Part shown: positions 24,777-34,535 of the stretch, piece by piece
How positions within the stretch are numbered: position 1 is the first letter of the stretch
Layout: each line of letters starts with the position of its first letter
Source: Lentzea albida
GTDB lineage: Bacteria; Actinomycetota; Actinomycetes; Mycobacteriales; Pseudonocardiaceae
Length of the DNA: 64,000 nucleotides
Direction of reading: 5' to 3'
NCBI RefSeq assembly: GCF_900111005.1
Contig: NZ_FOFV01000004.1
Location: forward strand, 124,001-188,000
Notes under the pieces: generated by a model
Database searches by the model: none
The model's input: only the letters and a program-made list of their open reading frames with translations
What the model was told of the DNA's origin: nothing
Translations under genes and position numbers: made by a program

Positions 24777-24827
24777 GCGAGTTCACGCTGGTCGTCCGTT
24801 TGGACGACCAGCTCCCCGCGAACTCGC
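24777..24827. terminator. Strong bidirectional terminator-like hairpin
   Basis: CTGGTCGTCC (24788-24797) and its exact complement GGACGACCAG (24802-24811) enclose a GTTT loop; outside, GCGAGTTC (24777-24784) pairs with GAACTCGC (24820-24827). It is located between two convergent genes, so it should terminate both. Confidence 0.7.
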
Positions 24828-24854
24828 CGCTACGGCGCAGCCGCGACCGAAGAC

Positions 24855-26363
24855 TCAGTCTTCAACCCAGTCGAACGTCTTAGTCACCGCCTTCTTCCAG
24901 TTCGCGTACTCCGACGCGCGCCGGGACTCGTCCATCTGCGGCTCCCACTGCTTGTCCTGCGCCCAGTTCTCCCGAATGTCGTCCTCGGTCTTCCAGAACC
25001 CGACGGCAAGCCCGGCCGCGTAGGCTGCACCAAGCGCCGTGGTCTCCGCAACCACCGGCCGGATGACCGGCACACCGAGGATGTCCGCCTGGAACTGCAT
25101 CAGCAGCTCGTTCACGACCATGCCGCCGTCGACCTTCAACGCGGTCAGGTCGACGCCGGAGTCGGCGTTCATGGCGTCGAGCACCTCGCGTGTCTGGAAC
25201 GCCGTCGCCTCCAGCACGGCCCGCGCCAGGTGGCCCTTGTTGACGAACCTCGTGAGCCCCACGATCGCGCCGCGGGCGTCGGAACGCCAGTAGGGCGCGA
25301 ACAGGCCGGAGAACGCGGGCACGAAGTACGCGCCGCCGTTGTCCTCCACCGACTTCGCGTGTTCCTCGATCTCGGCCGCGCTGCCGATCATGCCGAGGTT
25401 GTCGCGCAGCCACTGCACCAGCGAACCGGTGACCGCGATCGAACCCTCCAGGGCGTAGACCTGGGGCGCCTCGCCGATCTTGTAGCAGACGGTGGTGAGC
25501 AACCCGTTCTCGCTCATCACCTTCTCGGTGCCGGTGTTGAGCAGCATGAAGTTGCCGGTGCCGTAGGTGTTCTTGGCCTCACCGGGCGAGAGGCAGGCCT
25601 GGCCGAACGTCGCGGCCTGCTGGTCGCCGAGGATGCCGGCGATCGGCACGCCCGCGAGCGCGCCGCGTTCGCGCACCTGGCCGTAGACCTCGGACGAGGA
25701 ACGGATCTCCGGCAGCATCGACGTCGGGATGCCCATGTCGGAAGCGATCGAGGCGTCCCACTGCAACGTGTCGAGGTCCATCAGCATGGTGCGCGAGGCG
25801 TTCGTCGGGTCGGTGACGTGCACACCGCCGTTCGTCCCGCCCGTCATGTTCCACAGCACCCACGTGTCCATGTTGCCGAACAGCAGGTCGCCCGCCTCGG
25901 CCTTCTCCCGCGCGCCCTCGACGTTGTCGAGGATCCAGCGGACCTTGGGCCCGGAGAAGTAGGTGGCGAGCGGCAGCCCGACCTTGGCCCGGTAGCGCTC
26001 CTGCCCGCCTCCCAGCGCTCCCAGCTCGGCGACGATCTTGTCGGTGCGGGTGTCCTGCCACACGATGGCGTTGTAGACGGGCTCGCCGGTGTTGCGGTCC
26101 CACACCACCGCGGTCTCGCGCTGGTTGGTGATGCCGACCGCGGCGATGTCCGAAGTGGACAGATCGGCCTTCGCCAGCGCGCCGGCGGCGACCTGGCGGG
26201 TGTTCTGCCAGACCTCCTTCGGGTCGTGCTCGACCCAGCCCGCCTTCGGGAAGATCTGCTCGTGCTCCTTCTGGTCGACCGACACCACCCGCCCGGAGTG
26301 GTCGAAGATCATGCACCGGGTCGACGTGGTGCCCTGGTCGATCGCGGCCACGTACTGCGTCAT
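24855..26363 (-). CDS. glpK: Glycerol kinase
   Basis: A 502-residue FGGY kinase that phosphorylates glycerol to sn-glycerol 3-phosphate. [16 protein letters not shown] is the N-terminal phosphate loop; [20 protein letters not shown] is glycerol-kinase-specific; [20 protein letters not shown] and [15 protein letters not shown] form the ATP site; [19 protein letters not shown] is the C-terminal FGGY signature. Length is canonical. It is downstream of glpF with a 13-bp gap, so glpFK is one transcript. The transcript ends at the hairpins 24734-24827. Confidence 0.96.
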   Translation of the reverse strand: MTQYVAAIDQGTTSTRCMIFDHSGRVVSVDQKEHEQIFPKAGWVEHDPKEVWQNTRQVAAGALAKADLSTSDIAAVGITNQRETAVVWDRNTGEPVYNAIVWQDTRTDKIVAELGALGGGQERYRAKVGLPLATYFSGPKVRWILDNVEGAREKAEAGDLLFGNMDTWVLWNMTGGTNGGVHVTDPTNASRTMLMDLDTLQWDASIASDMGIPTSMLPEIRSSSEVYGQVRERGALAGVPIAGILGDQQAATFGQACLSPGEAKNTYGTGNFMLLNTGTEKVMSENGLLTTVCYKIGEAPQVYALEGSIAVTGSLVQWLRDNLGMIGSAAEIEEHAKSVEDNGGAYFVPAFSGLFAPYWRSDARGAIVGLTRFVNKGHLARAVLEATAFQTREVLDAMNADSGVDLTALKVDGGMVVNELLMQFQADILGVPVIRPVVAETTALGAAYAAGLAVGFWKTEDDIRENWAQDKQWEPQMDESRRASEYANWKKAVTKTFDWVED

Positions 26364-26376
26364 GCGAGGAGTCCTT

Positions 26377-27120
26377 TCAGACCGGGAGAACCAGGAAGAG
26401 CAGCGCGGCGAGCGCGCCGCCCACGAGCGGGCCGACGACGGGGACCCAGGAGTAGCCCCAGTTCGCGTTGCCCTTGTTGTGGATCGGCATCATGAACGCG
26501 TAGGCGATGCGCGGCCCGAGGTCGCGCGCCGGGTTGATGGCGTAGCCCGTCGGGCCACCGAGCGAGGTGCCGATCACCAGCACGACGAACGCGACGCCGG
26601 CGTAGCCGAGCGCCGAGTTGCCGAACTGCGGCACGCCGTCCACCGACTCCTTGGCTCCCGGCGACAGCAGGATCCACGCGACGAGCACGAACGTGCCGAT
26701 GATCTCGGTGACGAGGTTCCACGGCGCGTTCGGCACGGTCGGCGCGGTGGAGAAGATGCCGAGCGTGTTCTGCGGCTCGTCGTGCGTGTCGAACTGCATC
26801 TTGTAGGTGGCCCAGCAGAGCATCGCTCCGAGGATCGCACCGACCATCTGCCCGAGGACGTAGAACGGGACATCACCCCACGGGGTCTTGTCCGCGATGG
26901 CGAGCCCGAAGGTCACCGCGGGGTTGAGGTGCGCCCCGCTGGGGTTGGCGATGCTCGCACCGGCGAAGACCGCGAAGGCCCAGCCGATGTTGACGAACAG
27001 GAAGCCCGTGCTGTTGCCGAGCGTGTTCTTGAGCACCTGGTTCGCGACGACACCGGTGCCGAGGAGGATGAGGACCGCTGTCCCCAGCAACTCCCAGACG
27101 AAGATCGAGCCTGCACTCAT
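26377..27120 (-). CDS. glpF: Glycerol uptake facilitator (aquaglyceroporin)
   Basis: A 247-residue MIP channel with six helices and two half-helices. The first NPA motif is in [16 protein letters not shown]; the second in [14 protein letters not shown], where the Asp after NPAR is the mark of glycerol-conducting members. It lets glycerol diffuse across the inner membrane, after which GlpK traps it. ATG 27120 is preceded on the minus strand by GGAGG at good spacing. First gene of glpFK, divergent from glpD. Confidence 0.94.
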   Translation of the reverse strand: MSAGSIFVWELLGTAVLILLGTGVVANQVLKNTLGNSTGFLFVNIGWAFAVFAGASIANPSGAHLNPAVTFGLAIADKTPWGDVPFYVLGQMVGAILGAMLCWATYKMQFDTHDEPQNTLGIFSTAPTVPNAPWNLVTEIIGTFVLVAWILLSPGAKESVDGVPQFGNSALGYAGVAFVVLVIGTSLGGPTGYAINPARDLGPRIAYAFMMPIHNKGNANWGYSWVPVVGPLVGGALAALLFLVLPV

Positions 27121-27191
27121 CGGCGACCTCCACTCGCTTGCGGCCGGACAGGACGCGCAAGCCCGAGGTCAGGGCTGCGCTGCCCGCCTTC

Positions 27192-27231
27192 AACGTGATC
27201 GGACGCTATTACCGACCTGATCAGTTGTCCA
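27192..27231 (-). promoter_or_regulatory. glpFK promoter and possible operator half-site
   Basis: On the minus strand TGGACA (27226-27231), a 17-bp spacer and TAGCGT (27203-27208) make a good housekeeping-type promoter. AACGTGATC (27192-27200) covers the expected transcription start. The same 9-mer recurs at 27315-27323 over the glpD -10 box, suggesting one regulator for both directions. Confidence 0.6.
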
Positions 27232-27246
27232 CGGAGAGCACCAGCG

Positions 27247-27268
27247 TTCGGGCCGTTTTCGGGCCATT
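27247..27268. repeat. Two tandem 11-bp repeats in the glpF-glpD gap
   Basis: TTCGGGCCGTT (27247-27257) is directly followed by TTCGGGCCATT (27258-27268). In-phase tandem 11-mers between two divergent promoters suggest a regulator-binding site, for example for an IclR-type (GylR-like) or GlpR-type factor. Neither regulator gene is in the window. Confidence 0.5.
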
Positions 27269-27313
27269 GGGTTCTGGCCGCCGCGCCCATCGGCGAAGGG
27301 GCGTTGCTGCAGG

Positions 27314-27323
27314 TAACGTGATC
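27314..27323 (+). promoter_or_regulatory. glpD -10 box overlapped by repeat AACGTGATC
   Basis: TAACGT (27314-27319) is a plausible -10 for glpD, with transcription starting near 27326 and a Shine-Dalgarno GGGAGG before GTG 27352. AACGTGATC at 27315-27323 repeats the element at the glpF promoter. No good -35 was seen. Confidence 0.5.
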
Positions 27324-27351
27324 CGCGAGTCGTCACAGGGAGGCGTCTACC

Positions 27352-29115
27352 GTGGCCACGCGCAAGAACGCAGCTGCAGCACCGCACACCCATGCCGAAC
27401 CCCCGATCACGGGCCGGCTCGGTCCCGCCGAACGCGAGGACTCGTGGCAACGCCTCGGGGCGGAGACGTTCGACGTCGTCGTCATCGGTGGTGGTGTGGT
27501 CGGCGTCGGAGCGGCGCTCGACGCTGCCACCCGGGGCCTGCGGGTCGCGCTCGTCGAGGCGAGGGACCTGGCCTCCGGCACGTCGAGCCGGTCCTCCAAG
27601 CTCTTCCACGGCGGCCTGCGCTACCTGGAGCAGCTCGAGTTCGGCCTGGTCCGCGAGGCACTGCGCGAGCGCGAGCTGATGCTGACGCGCATCGCGCCGC
27701 ACCTGGTGAAGCCGGTGGCGTTCCTCTACCCGCTGGCCAACCGGCTCTGGGAGCGCCCGTACACGGCGGCCGGCCTGTTCCTGTACGACACGATGGGCGG
27801 CGCCCGGTCCGTGCCGGGCCAGAAGCACCTCACCCGTGCGGGCGCGCTGCGGCTCGTCCCGGCGTTGAAGCGGGACGCGCTGATCGGCGGCATCCGCTAC
27901 TACGACGCGCAGGCCGACGACGCCCGGCACACGATGATGGTCGGCCGCACCGCCGCCCACTACGGCGCCGTGGTGCGCACGTCGACCCAGGTGGTCGGGT
28001 TCCTGCGCGAGGCGGACCGGGTGTCCGGCGTGCGGGTGCGGGACGTCGAGGACGGGCGCGAGGTCGACGTGCGGGCGCACGCCGTGATCAACGCGACCGG
28101 CGTGTGGACCGACGAGCTGCAGCGGCTGTCCGGCTCGCGCGGCCGGTTCCGGGTGCGGGCGTCGAAGGGCGTGCACATCGTCGTCCCGCGCGACCGGATC
28201 GTCGCCGAGGCCGGGATGATCCTGCGCACCGAGAAGTCCGTGCTGTTCGTCATCCCGTGGCGCAACCACTGGATCGTCGGCACCACCGACACGGACTGGA
28301 ACCTCGACCTGGCGCACCCCGCGGCCACCCAGCACGACATCGACTACATCCTCGAACACGTCAACTCGGTGCTAGCGACCCCGTTGACGCACGACGACAT
28401 CGAGGGCGTCTACGCAGGCCTGAGGCCGTTGCTCGCGGGCGAGTCCGACTCGACGTCGAAGCTCTCCCGCGAACACGCCGTCGCACGGGTCGCGCCGGGT
28501 CTCGTGGCGATCGCGGGCGGCAAGTACACGACGTACCGGGTGATGGGCGCGGACGCCGTGAACGCGGCGCACGTCGACCTGCCGGGCCGCATCCAGCCGT
28601 CGATCACGGACAAGGTGCCGCTCGTCGGCGCCGACGGCTACCACGCCCTGGTCAACCAGGCCGACCAGCTGGCGGCCAAACACGGCCTGCACCCGTACCG
28701 CGTCCGGCACCTGCTCGACCGCTACGGCTCGCTGGTGCACGAGGTGCTCGCGCTGGCGGCGGACAACCCGGAGCTGCTGAAGCCGATCCCGGCCTCCCCC
28801 GACTACCTGCAGGTCGAGGCGGTGTACGCGGTCTCGCACGAGGGCGCGATGCACCTGGAGGACGTGCTCACCCGGCGCACCCGCATCTCCATCGAGTACG
28901 CCCACCGCGGCGTCGACTCGGCGGAGGCGGTGGCCCGGCTGATCGCGCCGGTGCTCGGCTGGGACGAGGACGCGATCAAGCGCGAGGTCGAGGTCTACAA
29001 CGCGCGCGTCGAGTCCGAGCGCGCGTCCCAGACCAAGGCGGACGACCAGGCGGCGGACGCGGTCCGCGCCGCCGCCCCGGAAGCACGTCCGCAGTTGACG
29101 GAACCGGTGAGTTGA
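27352..29115 (+). CDS. glpD: Glycerol-3-phosphate dehydrogenase, aerobic FAD type
   Basis: A 587-residue membrane-associated flavoenzyme that oxidises glycerol 3-phosphate to dihydroxyacetone phosphate and reduces quinone. FDVVVIGGGVVGVGAALDAA is the FAD-binding Rossmann motif; SGTSSRSSKLFHGGLRYLEQ is the family signature; VINATGVWTDEL, SKGVHIVVPRDR and NHWIVGTTDTDWN follow; the C-terminal cap contains EGAMHLEDVLTRRTRISIE. Length and order match GlpD. GTG start with GGGAGG upstream. phoD begins 20 bp after its stop, so the two are likely co-transcribed. Confidence 0.95.
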   Translation: MATRKNAAAAPHTHAEPPITGRLGPAEREDSWQRLGAETFDVVVIGGGVVGVGAALDAATRGLRVALVEARDLASGTSSRSSKLFHGGLRYLEQLEFGLVREALRERELMLTRIAPHLVKPVAFLYPLANRLWERPYTAAGLFLYDTMGGARSVPGQKHLTRAGALRLVPALKRDALIGGIRYYDAQADDARHTMMVGRTAAHYGAVVRTSTQVVGFLREADRVSGVRVRDVEDGREVDVRAHAVINATGVWTDELQRLSGSRGRFRVRASKGVHIVVPRDRIVAEAGMILRTEKSVLFVIPWRNHWIVGTTDTDWNLDLAHPAATQHDIDYILEHVNSVLATPLTHDDIEGVYAGLRPLLAGESDSTSKLSREHAVARVAPGLVAIAGGKYTTYRVMGADAVNAAHVDLPGRIQPSITDKVPLVGADGYHALVNQADQLAAKHGLHPYRVRHLLDRYGSLVHEVLALAADNPELLKPIPASPDYLQVEAVYAVSHEGAMHLEDVLTRRTRISIEYAHRGVDSAEAVARLIAPVLGWDEDAIKREVEVYNARVESERASQTKADDQAADAVRAAAPEARPQLTEPVS

Positions 29116-29135
29116 TCTCGGGCATGCTGTAGGGC

Positions 29136-30545
29136 ATGACTGGGGTAGGTAGAAGGACTTTTCTCTTAGGTGCAGCCGTGGCCGGTGCCGCTTCGACCGG
29201 TACCGCCCACGCTGCCTCACCCGTGTTCGCGCACGGGGTGGCGTCCGGTGATCCGCTGCCGGACGGTGTGCTGCTGTGGACGCGCGTGGTGACGTCCGCG
29301 GCGATCCGCTGGGAGGTCGCCCGGGACGAGGACTTCCGCCGGGTCGTGAAGCACGGTGTCACGCGCGCCTCCGCGGCACGGGACCACACCGTGAAGGTCG
29401 AGGTGCACGGCCTGCGCCCGAACACCCGCTACTGGTACCGGTTCCGCGCCGGCGACGCCGTGTCGCCCGTCGGCAGGACCAAGACCGCGGGCTGCGGGTC
29501 CGAGCTGAACTTCGGCGTCGCGTCGTGCGCGAACTGGCCCGCCGGGCACTTCGCCGGTTACGGGTACCTGGCCCGCCAGGACCTCGACGCGGTGATCCAC
29601 CTCGGCGACTACATCTACGAGAACCTCGTCGGCACCGTGCGGCCGCACGAACCGGCGCACCAGTGCGTCACCCTCGACGACTACCGGCAGCGGCACGCGC
29701 AGTACAAGACCGACCGGCACGTGCAGGCCCTGCACGCCGCCCACGCGATGATCGCGACCTGGGACGACCACGAGAGCGCCGACAACTCGTCCAGCATCGG
29801 CTCCCCGCAGCACGACCCGGCCACCGAGGGGCCGTGGGGCGCGCGGCTGGCCGCCGCCACGCAGGCCTACTTCGAGTGGATGCCGGTGCGCGAGGGCAGG
29901 CTCGACCGCACGTTCCGCTTCGGTGAGCTGGCGACGCTGACCATGCTCGACCTGCGCTCGTACCGCACGGACACGACGATCCTCGGTACCGCCCAGCGCG
30001 ACCGGCTGATCACCACGCTCACCACCGACGGCGCGCGCTGGCAGCTCGTCGGCAACTCGGTGATGATCAGCCCGTTGAAGGTGCCGCCGCTGCCGGGCCT
30101 GCCGCAGTCGAACCCCGACCAGTGGGACGGCTTCCCCGTCGACCGCGACCTGGTGCTGAGGTCGTTGGGAGACCGGAAGAACACCGTGTTCCTGACCGGC
30201 GACATCCACAGCTCGTGGGCCAACGAGGTGCCGCTCGGCGGTCAGCCGGTGGCCACGGAGTACGTCGTGACGTCACTGACGTCGGACAACTTCGACGAGC
30301 TGCTGAAGGTGCCGCCGCGCACCGCGTCGTTGCAGGTGGAGGCCCAGTTCCAGGCGCTCAACCCGCACGTGCGGTTCGTCGAACTGGACTCGCACGGCGT
30401 CTCGACGCTGCGCGTGACGGCCGACGAGGTGCGGTTCGACTGGCACTACGTGGCCGACAAACGGGACCCGGACAGCGCTGTGGCGCGTGCGCATTCGTTC
30501 CGCACGCGCCACAACACTGCTCTGACCGAGAGGGTTCCGCTCTAG
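29136..30545 (+). CDS. phoD: PhoD-like alkaline phosphatase/phosphodiesterase
   Basis: A 469-residue exported metallo-phosphoesterase. The N-terminus GVGRRTFLLGAAVAG is a Tat twin-arginine signal, with cleavage near AHA. An N-terminal Fn3-like domain (VASGDPLPDGVLLWTRV) precedes the catalytic domain: FGVASCANW, VIHLGDYIYEN, ATWDDHESADN, GNSVMISPL and VFLTGDIHSSW supply Fe/Ca ligands. PhoD enzymes release phosphate from phosphodiesters including teichoic acids. Position 20 bp after glpD suggests that glycerol phosphate from wall polymers could feed the glp genes; this link is inferred. Confidence 0.9.
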   Translation: MTGVGRRTFLLGAAVAGAASTGTAHAASPVFAHGVASGDPLPDGVLLWTRVVTSAAIRWEVARDEDFRRVVKHGVTRASAARDHTVKVEVHGLRPNTRYWYRFRAGDAVSPVGRTKTAGCGSELNFGVASCANWPAGHFAGYGYLARQDLDAVIHLGDYIYENLVGTVRPHEPAHQCVTLDDYRQRHAQYKTDRHVQALHAAHAMIATWDDHESADNSSSIGSPQHDPATEGPWGARLAAATQAYFEWMPVREGRLDRTFRFGELATLTMLDLRSYRTDTTILGTAQRDRLITTLTTDGARWQLVGNSVMISPLKVPPLPGLPQSNPDQWDGFPVDRDLVLRSLGDRKNTVFLTGDIHSSWANEVPLGGQPVATEYVVTSLTSDNFDELLKVPPRTASLQVEAQFQALNPHVRFVELDSHGVSTLRVTADEVRFDWHYVADKRDPDSAVARAHSFRTRHNTALTERVPL

Positions 30546-31819
30546 GCCAGAGCGGCCAACGCCGTGTGCACCATGACGCGGACACCGACGAGGAGCGCGC
30601 GCTCGTCGAGGTCGAACGTCGGCTGGTGCAGATCGCGCTGCTTTTCGACACCGTTCCACACGCCCAGTCGGGCGAACGAACCGGGCACGTGCTCCAGGTA
30701 CCAGCCGAAGTCCTCGCCGCCGGAGGACTGCTCGGTGCCCGCGAGCGCGTCGTCGCCCAGTGCGGCCTCGATGCCGGCCCGCAGGATCTGGGTGGACTCG
30801 CGCTCGTTCACCACCGGCGGCACGCCGCGGCGGTGGTGCAGGTCGAAACCGACGCCGGTCGGGGCCAGCAGGCCCGTGACCAGGTCCTTGACCAGCGGCT
30901 CCAGCTCGGCCCAGATGTCGCGGTCGCCGGTGCGCAGCGTGCCGCGCACCAGGCCGTCCTGCGGGACGGCGTTCGGCGCCTCGCCCGCGTGGACGGCGCC
31001 CCACACCAGGACGGTGCCGGAGCGGGGGTCGACGCGGCGCGACAGCATCGTCGGCAGGCCGGTGATGACCGTGCCGAGGGCGTGCACCAGGTCCGCGGTG
31101 AGGTGCGGGCGCGAGGTGTGGCCGCCCGGCGAGGACAGGCGCAGCTCCAGCAGGTCGGAGGCCGACGTGATGGCGCCGATGCGGGTGCCGATGCGGCCGA
31201 CCTGCAGGCGCGGGTCGCAGTGCAGGCCGAAGATCCGCTCCACGCCGTCGAGGCCGCCCGCGGCGAGCACGTCGAGCGCACCGCCCGGCATGACCTCCTC
31301 CGCCGGCTGGAAGACCAGGCGGATGCGGCCGGGCAGCTCCGTGGCCGAGGCCAGGGCCAGCGCGGTGCCGAGCAGGACCGTCGTGTGGGCGTCGTGGCCG
31401 CACGCGTGCGACACACCGTCCACAGTGGATCCGAACGGCAGGCCGGTGTTCTCGTGCAGCGGCAGGGCGTCCATGTCCGCGCGGAGGGCCACGCAGCGGG
31501 GGCCGTTGCCGATGTCGCAGATCAGGCCGGTGCCGCCGGGGAGGATGCGCGGCTTGAGGCCGACCTCGCGCAGCAGCTTCGCGACGAGCTCGGTCGTGTT
31601 GTACTCGCGACGGGAGAGCTCGGGGTGGGCGTGGATGTGCCGGCGCCAGGCGACGACGTCGGCGGCGTGCGCCTTCAGCCAGTCGTCGAGCCAGGCGGGG
31701 CCACGGCCCTCTCCGAGATCATCCACACCAGACATGCTCACCCCGGTGGGGCCGACAAGCATCTCAGGGGACGTCTTCACAGTTGAGGAGCCCGAGGGCC
31801 GGGAGTCCAGAACCGTCAT
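30542..31819 (-). CDS. M20-family amidohydrolase (AmiB1-like)
   Basis: A 425-residue metal-dependent amidohydrolase of the hippurate hydrolase/IAA-amino-acid hydrolase group. WRRHIHAHPELSRREYNT, RCVALRADMDALPLHE (metal-binding Asp), DGVSHACGHDAHTTVLLG (His/Asp ligands), LVFQPAEEVMPGGA (catalytic Glu) and GGEDFGWYLEHVPG are all present. The start ATG 31819 overlaps the stop of the preceding gene (ATGA), so the pair is translationally coupled like amiA1-amiB1 next to glpD2-lpdA in M. tuberculosis. Substrates are unknown N-acyl amino acids or peptides. Convergent with phoD, overlapping its stop by 4 bp. Confidence 0.87.
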   Translation of the reverse strand: MTVLDSRPSGSSTVKTSPEMLVGPTGVSMSGVDDLGEGRGPAWLDDWLKAHAADVVAWRRHIHAHPELSRREYNTTELVAKLLREVGLKPRILPGGTGLICDIGNGPRCVALRADMDALPLHENTGLPFGSTVDGVSHACGHDAHTTVLLGTALALASATELPGRIRLVFQPAEEVMPGGALDVLAAGGLDGVERIFGLHCDPRLQVGRIGTRIGAITSASDLLELRLSSPGGHTSRPHLTADLVHALGTVITGLPTMLSRRVDPRSGTVLVWGAVHAGEAPNAVPQDGLVRGTLRTGDRDIWAELEPLVKDLVTGLLAPTGVGFDLHHRRGVPPVVNERESTQILRAGIEAALGDDALAGTEQSSGGEDFGWYLEHVPGSFARLGVWNGVEKQRDLHQPTFDLDERALLVGVRVMVHTALAALA

Positions 31820-32988
31820 GCCGCACCTCCGCGGGCCAGCAGCCGTGCTCGCTGCCGGGAATCGGTGGCTGTCGCGATCGTCGTCCAAGCCATGGCAAGT
31901 GCTCCGTCCAGGAGCGCACGGTCGGCCGACGCCGAGGCACAGGCGGTCGCGAACTCTTGTTGGTGGTTCACCGCGTCTCCGCAGTCGATGGCGATGGTCG
32001 GGTGGATGGCGGGCAACACTCTGGTGACGTTGCCCATGTCGGTGCTCCCGATCTTCTCCCGCTGTTCCTGTTCACGCGAGAGCGGTCGTCTGCCCAGCTC
32101 GGTGGCCGCACGCCGGTAGGCGTCCGCGAGCCACGGGTCGGGGGTCAACTCGGCGTAGATCGGTGAGACCTGCACCACCTCATGGGTGCAACCGGTCGCG
32201 AGCGCGCCGGCCGAGAAGCAGTCCCGAATACGGTTCTCCAGGCGCTGCAACGATTCCAGGTTTTCCGCCCTCACGTCGAACATCGCCGACGCACGGGCGG
32301 GTATTACGTTCGGCACGGTACCGCCGTTGGTGACGATGCCGCTCACCATCTGGCCCGGCTCGAAGTGCTGCCGCAGCAGGCTGATCGACATCTGCGCGAT
32401 CGTGACCGCGTCCGCGGCGTTGACGCCCAGGTGGGGCGCGGCCGCCGCGTGGGACGGCTTGCCCTGGTAGCGCACCTCGAGATCAGTGATGGCGAGCGAT
32501 TTGGCGGCGCACGACTCGTACGGCGCCGGGTGCACCATCATCGAGAGCGAGACGTCGTCGAACACGCCCCGTTCCAGCATGAGCACCTTGCCGCCGCCGA
32601 CCTCCTCGGCTGGAGTTCCGATCACCTTGATGGTGATACCCAGTCGGTCGGCGACGTCACGCAGAGCGAGCGCGGAACCGACGGAGGCGGCGGCGATGAC
32701 GTTGTGCCCGCACGCGTGCCCGACCTCGGGCAGGGCGTCGTACTCGGCGCAGAGGCCCAGCACGAGCTCGCCGTCGCCGAACGTCGCGACGAACGCGGTG
32801 TCGAGGTCCGCCACCGCGTGTTCGACCTCGAAACCCTCTCCGACCAGCAAAGAGGTGATCTTCTCGACGCTGCGGTGCTCCTCGAAGGCCAGCTCGGGCT
32901 CGGCGTGGATCGAGTGCGACAGGTCCAGCAGCGCGTCCGAGTACCGCTCGACGGTCGAGCGTGTGCTGATCTTCAAGTCGGTACCCAT
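31816..32988 (-). CDS. M20-family amidohydrolase (AmiA1/AbgB-like)
   Basis: A 390-residue enzyme of the M20D group close to p-aminobenzoyl-glutamate hydrolase subunit B and PM20D2. Key segments: LSHSIHAEPELAFEEHRS, LCAEYDALPEVGHACGHNVI (metal ligands), VIGTPAEEVGGGKVLM (catalytic Glu), GKPSHAAAAPHLGVNA and a C-terminal GSTDMGNVTRVLPAIHP. ATG 32988 (MGTDLKISTRS) is chosen because GGATGG precedes it and family homology starts there. It is the first gene of a two-gene operon. A 204-bp region upstream holds its promoter; no clear operator was seen there. Confidence 0.86.
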   Translation of the reverse strand: MGTDLKISTRSTVERYSDALLDLSHSIHAEPELAFEEHRSVEKITSLLVGEGFEVEHAVADLDTAFVATFGDGELVLGLCAEYDALPEVGHACGHNVIAAASVGSALALRDVADRLGITIKVIGTPAEEVGGGKVLMLERGVFDDVSLSMMVHPAPYESCAAKSLAITDLEVRYQGKPSHAAAAPHLGVNAADAVTIAQMSISLLRQHFEPGQMVSGIVTNGGTVPNVIPARASAMFDVRAENLESLQRLENRIRDCFSAGALATGCTHEVVQVSPIYAELTPDPWLADAYRRAATELGRRPLSREQEQREKIGSTDMGNVTRVLPAIHPTIAIDCGDAVNHQQEFATACASASADRALLDGALAMAWTTIATATDSRQRARLLARGGAA

Positions 32989-33192
32989 TTGCCACCATCC
33001 TGCATCACCACGTGGAAGACGCCCTGCGCTGATGATGATCAACCGGACGGCCGGTCGCAGCGCTGCGCCGAGCGGCGAGCGAGTTTCGGTCTGACCGATC
33101 AACGATGACGCAAATGGTCGAGAGACACGCTTAACTTTGGCTATTCCGTCCCATCAGGTGGAACGGCTCGTCTCGCCGCTGTTACCGCCGGG

Positions 33193-33486
33193 CTAACCCT
33201 TCTTCGCCGCCCGCTCCTTGCGCCACTTCGCGTACCGCTTCTTGTTGCGGTAGTAGACCAGCGCGAACAGGACGACGGCGATGCCGCCGATCCAGAGCTT
33301 GCGCTTGGTCTCCTCACGGGCCTCGGGCGACGGCTCCTGCGGCGCGTTCACGTCGGGAGCCGGGTTCACGGTCGTCTGCTGCGCGGCCGCCACGGGCGCG
33401 TCCGCCGCCTCTTGCGCGGACGCCACACCGGCGATCCCGAGAACGCTCATCAGCGAGAACACGCAGGCCAGCAGCAACCTCGACAT
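33193..33486 (-). CDS. Small secreted/membrane protein of unknown function
   Basis: A 97-residue protein with a Sec signal (cleaved after GVASA), a short Ala/Gln/Pro-rich exported segment, then a transmembrane helix near residues 65-78 (KLWIGGIAVVLFALVYYR) and a strongly basic cytoplasmic tail (NKKRYAKWRKERAAKKG). That is a type I membrane topology. ATG 33486 is supported by TAGAGT exactly 7 nt upstream. No family recognised. M. tuberculosis has a small exported protein gene (Rv3304) at the equivalent place, but I cannot show relatedness. Confidence 0.65.
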   Translation of the reverse strand: MSRLLLACVFSLMSVLGIAGVASAQEAADAPVAAAQQTTVNPAPDVNAPQEPSPEAREETKRKLWIGGIAVVLFALVYYRNKKRYAKWRKERAAKKG

Positions 33487-33493
33487 GACCTGA

Positions 33494-33499
33494 ACTCTA
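33494..33499 (-). promoter_or_regulatory. -10 box for small membrane protein gene
   Basis: Minus-strand TAGAGT, 7 nt, ATG 33486. Confidence 0.55.
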
Positions 33500-33542
33500 C
33501 CCCGAATACCACGATCGAAGGTCACCCAAACTAGTTAAGCGC

Positions 33543-34535
33543 CTACCGAGAGTCCGATTGGAACGCCTGCAATATCTGCTCCGCCGCAAGGGTGGCGGTG
33601 AGCTCTCCCAGCCGGACCTTCTCCTCGAGAGAGGGGGCGAGCGAACGCACGGCTGCGCTCTCGCGCACCTGCCGCCACAGTTCGTCGTGGACCATCATCC
33701 AGGTCCAGTCGATCTGCTGACGGCGGCGGCGTTCGTCCAGTTCTCCGGCGTTCTCGAGGGTGTCGCGGTGTTCCAGCACTCGGGACCAGAGGTCGTCGAG
33801 ACCGGTGCCGGTGAGGCCCGAGCACGTGAGCACGGGCGGGTGCCAGACCGCGTCCGGCGGCCGCAGGAGCTTGAGGGCGCCGGCCAGTTCGCGGGCGGCC
33901 TTGCGGGCGTCCATCTCGTGTTCGCCGTCGGCCTTGTTGACCGCGATGACGTCCGCGAGCTCGAGGATGCCCTTCTTGATCCCCTGCAGCTGGTCGCCGG
34001 TGCGCGCCAGCGTCAGGAAGAGCGAGCAGTCCGTCATGTTCGCGACGGCCACCTCGGACTGCCCGACACCGACGGTCTCGACCAGCACCACGTCGTAGCC
34101 CGCGGCCTCGACCAGCACGATCGTCTCGCGCGTGGCCTTGGCGACACCGCCGAGCGTGCCGGACGTCGGCGAGGGCCGGATGAACGCGTTCCGGTCCACC
34201 GACAGCCTCTGCATCCGCGTCTTGTCGCCGAGGATGCTGCCGCCGGTGCGGGTCGAGGACGGGTCGACGGCGAGCACCGCCACCCGGTGCCCCCGCTCGG
34301 TCAGCATGGTGCCGAGGGCGTCGATGAACGTCGACTTGCCCACGCCGGGCACGCCGGTGATGCCGACCCTGGTCGCGCCACCGGACTTCGGCAGCAGCTC
34401 GACCAGCAGCTCCTGGGCCTTGGCCCGGTGGTCGGCGCGCGTCGACTCGACGAGCGTGATGGCCCTGGCCAGCACCCCTCGGTCGCCGCCGAGCACGCCC
34501 TTCGCGTACTCGGCGACGTCGATCGTCCTAGCCAT
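33543..34535 (-). CDS. meaB: Methylmalonyl-CoA mutase-associated GTPase MeaB
   Basis: A 330-residue G3E-family P-loop GTPase that loads and protects adenosylcobalamin in the mutase. Walker A is [16 protein letters not shown]; switch regions lie in [34 protein letters not shown] is Walker B with the Glu typical of G3E proteins; VIAVNKADG is the guanine-specificity motif. The C-terminal helix mediates dimerisation. It overlaps the end of mutB by 8 bp and is last in the mutA-mutB-meaB operon. Confidence 0.94.
   Translation of the reverse strand: MARTIDVAEYAKGVLGGDRGVLARAITLVESTRADHRAKAQELLVELLPKSGGATRVGITGVPGVGKSTFIDALGTMLTERGHRVAVLAVDPSSTRTGGSILGDKTRMQRLSVDRNAFIRPSPTSGTLGGVAKATRETIVLVEAAGYDVVLVETVGVGQSEVAVANMTDCSLFLTLARTGDQLQGIKKGILELADVIAVNKADGEHEMDARKAARELAGALKLLRPPDAVWHPPVLTCSGLTGTGLDDLWSRVLEHRDTLENAGELDERRRRQQIDWTWMMVHDELWRQVRESAAVRSLAPSLEEKVRLGELTATLAAEQILQAFQSDSR

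Noticed and set aside
27225..27233. DnaA box TTGTCCACG in the glp promoter region
   Set aside because: A single copy with one mismatch; it overlaps the glpF -35, and is probably chance.
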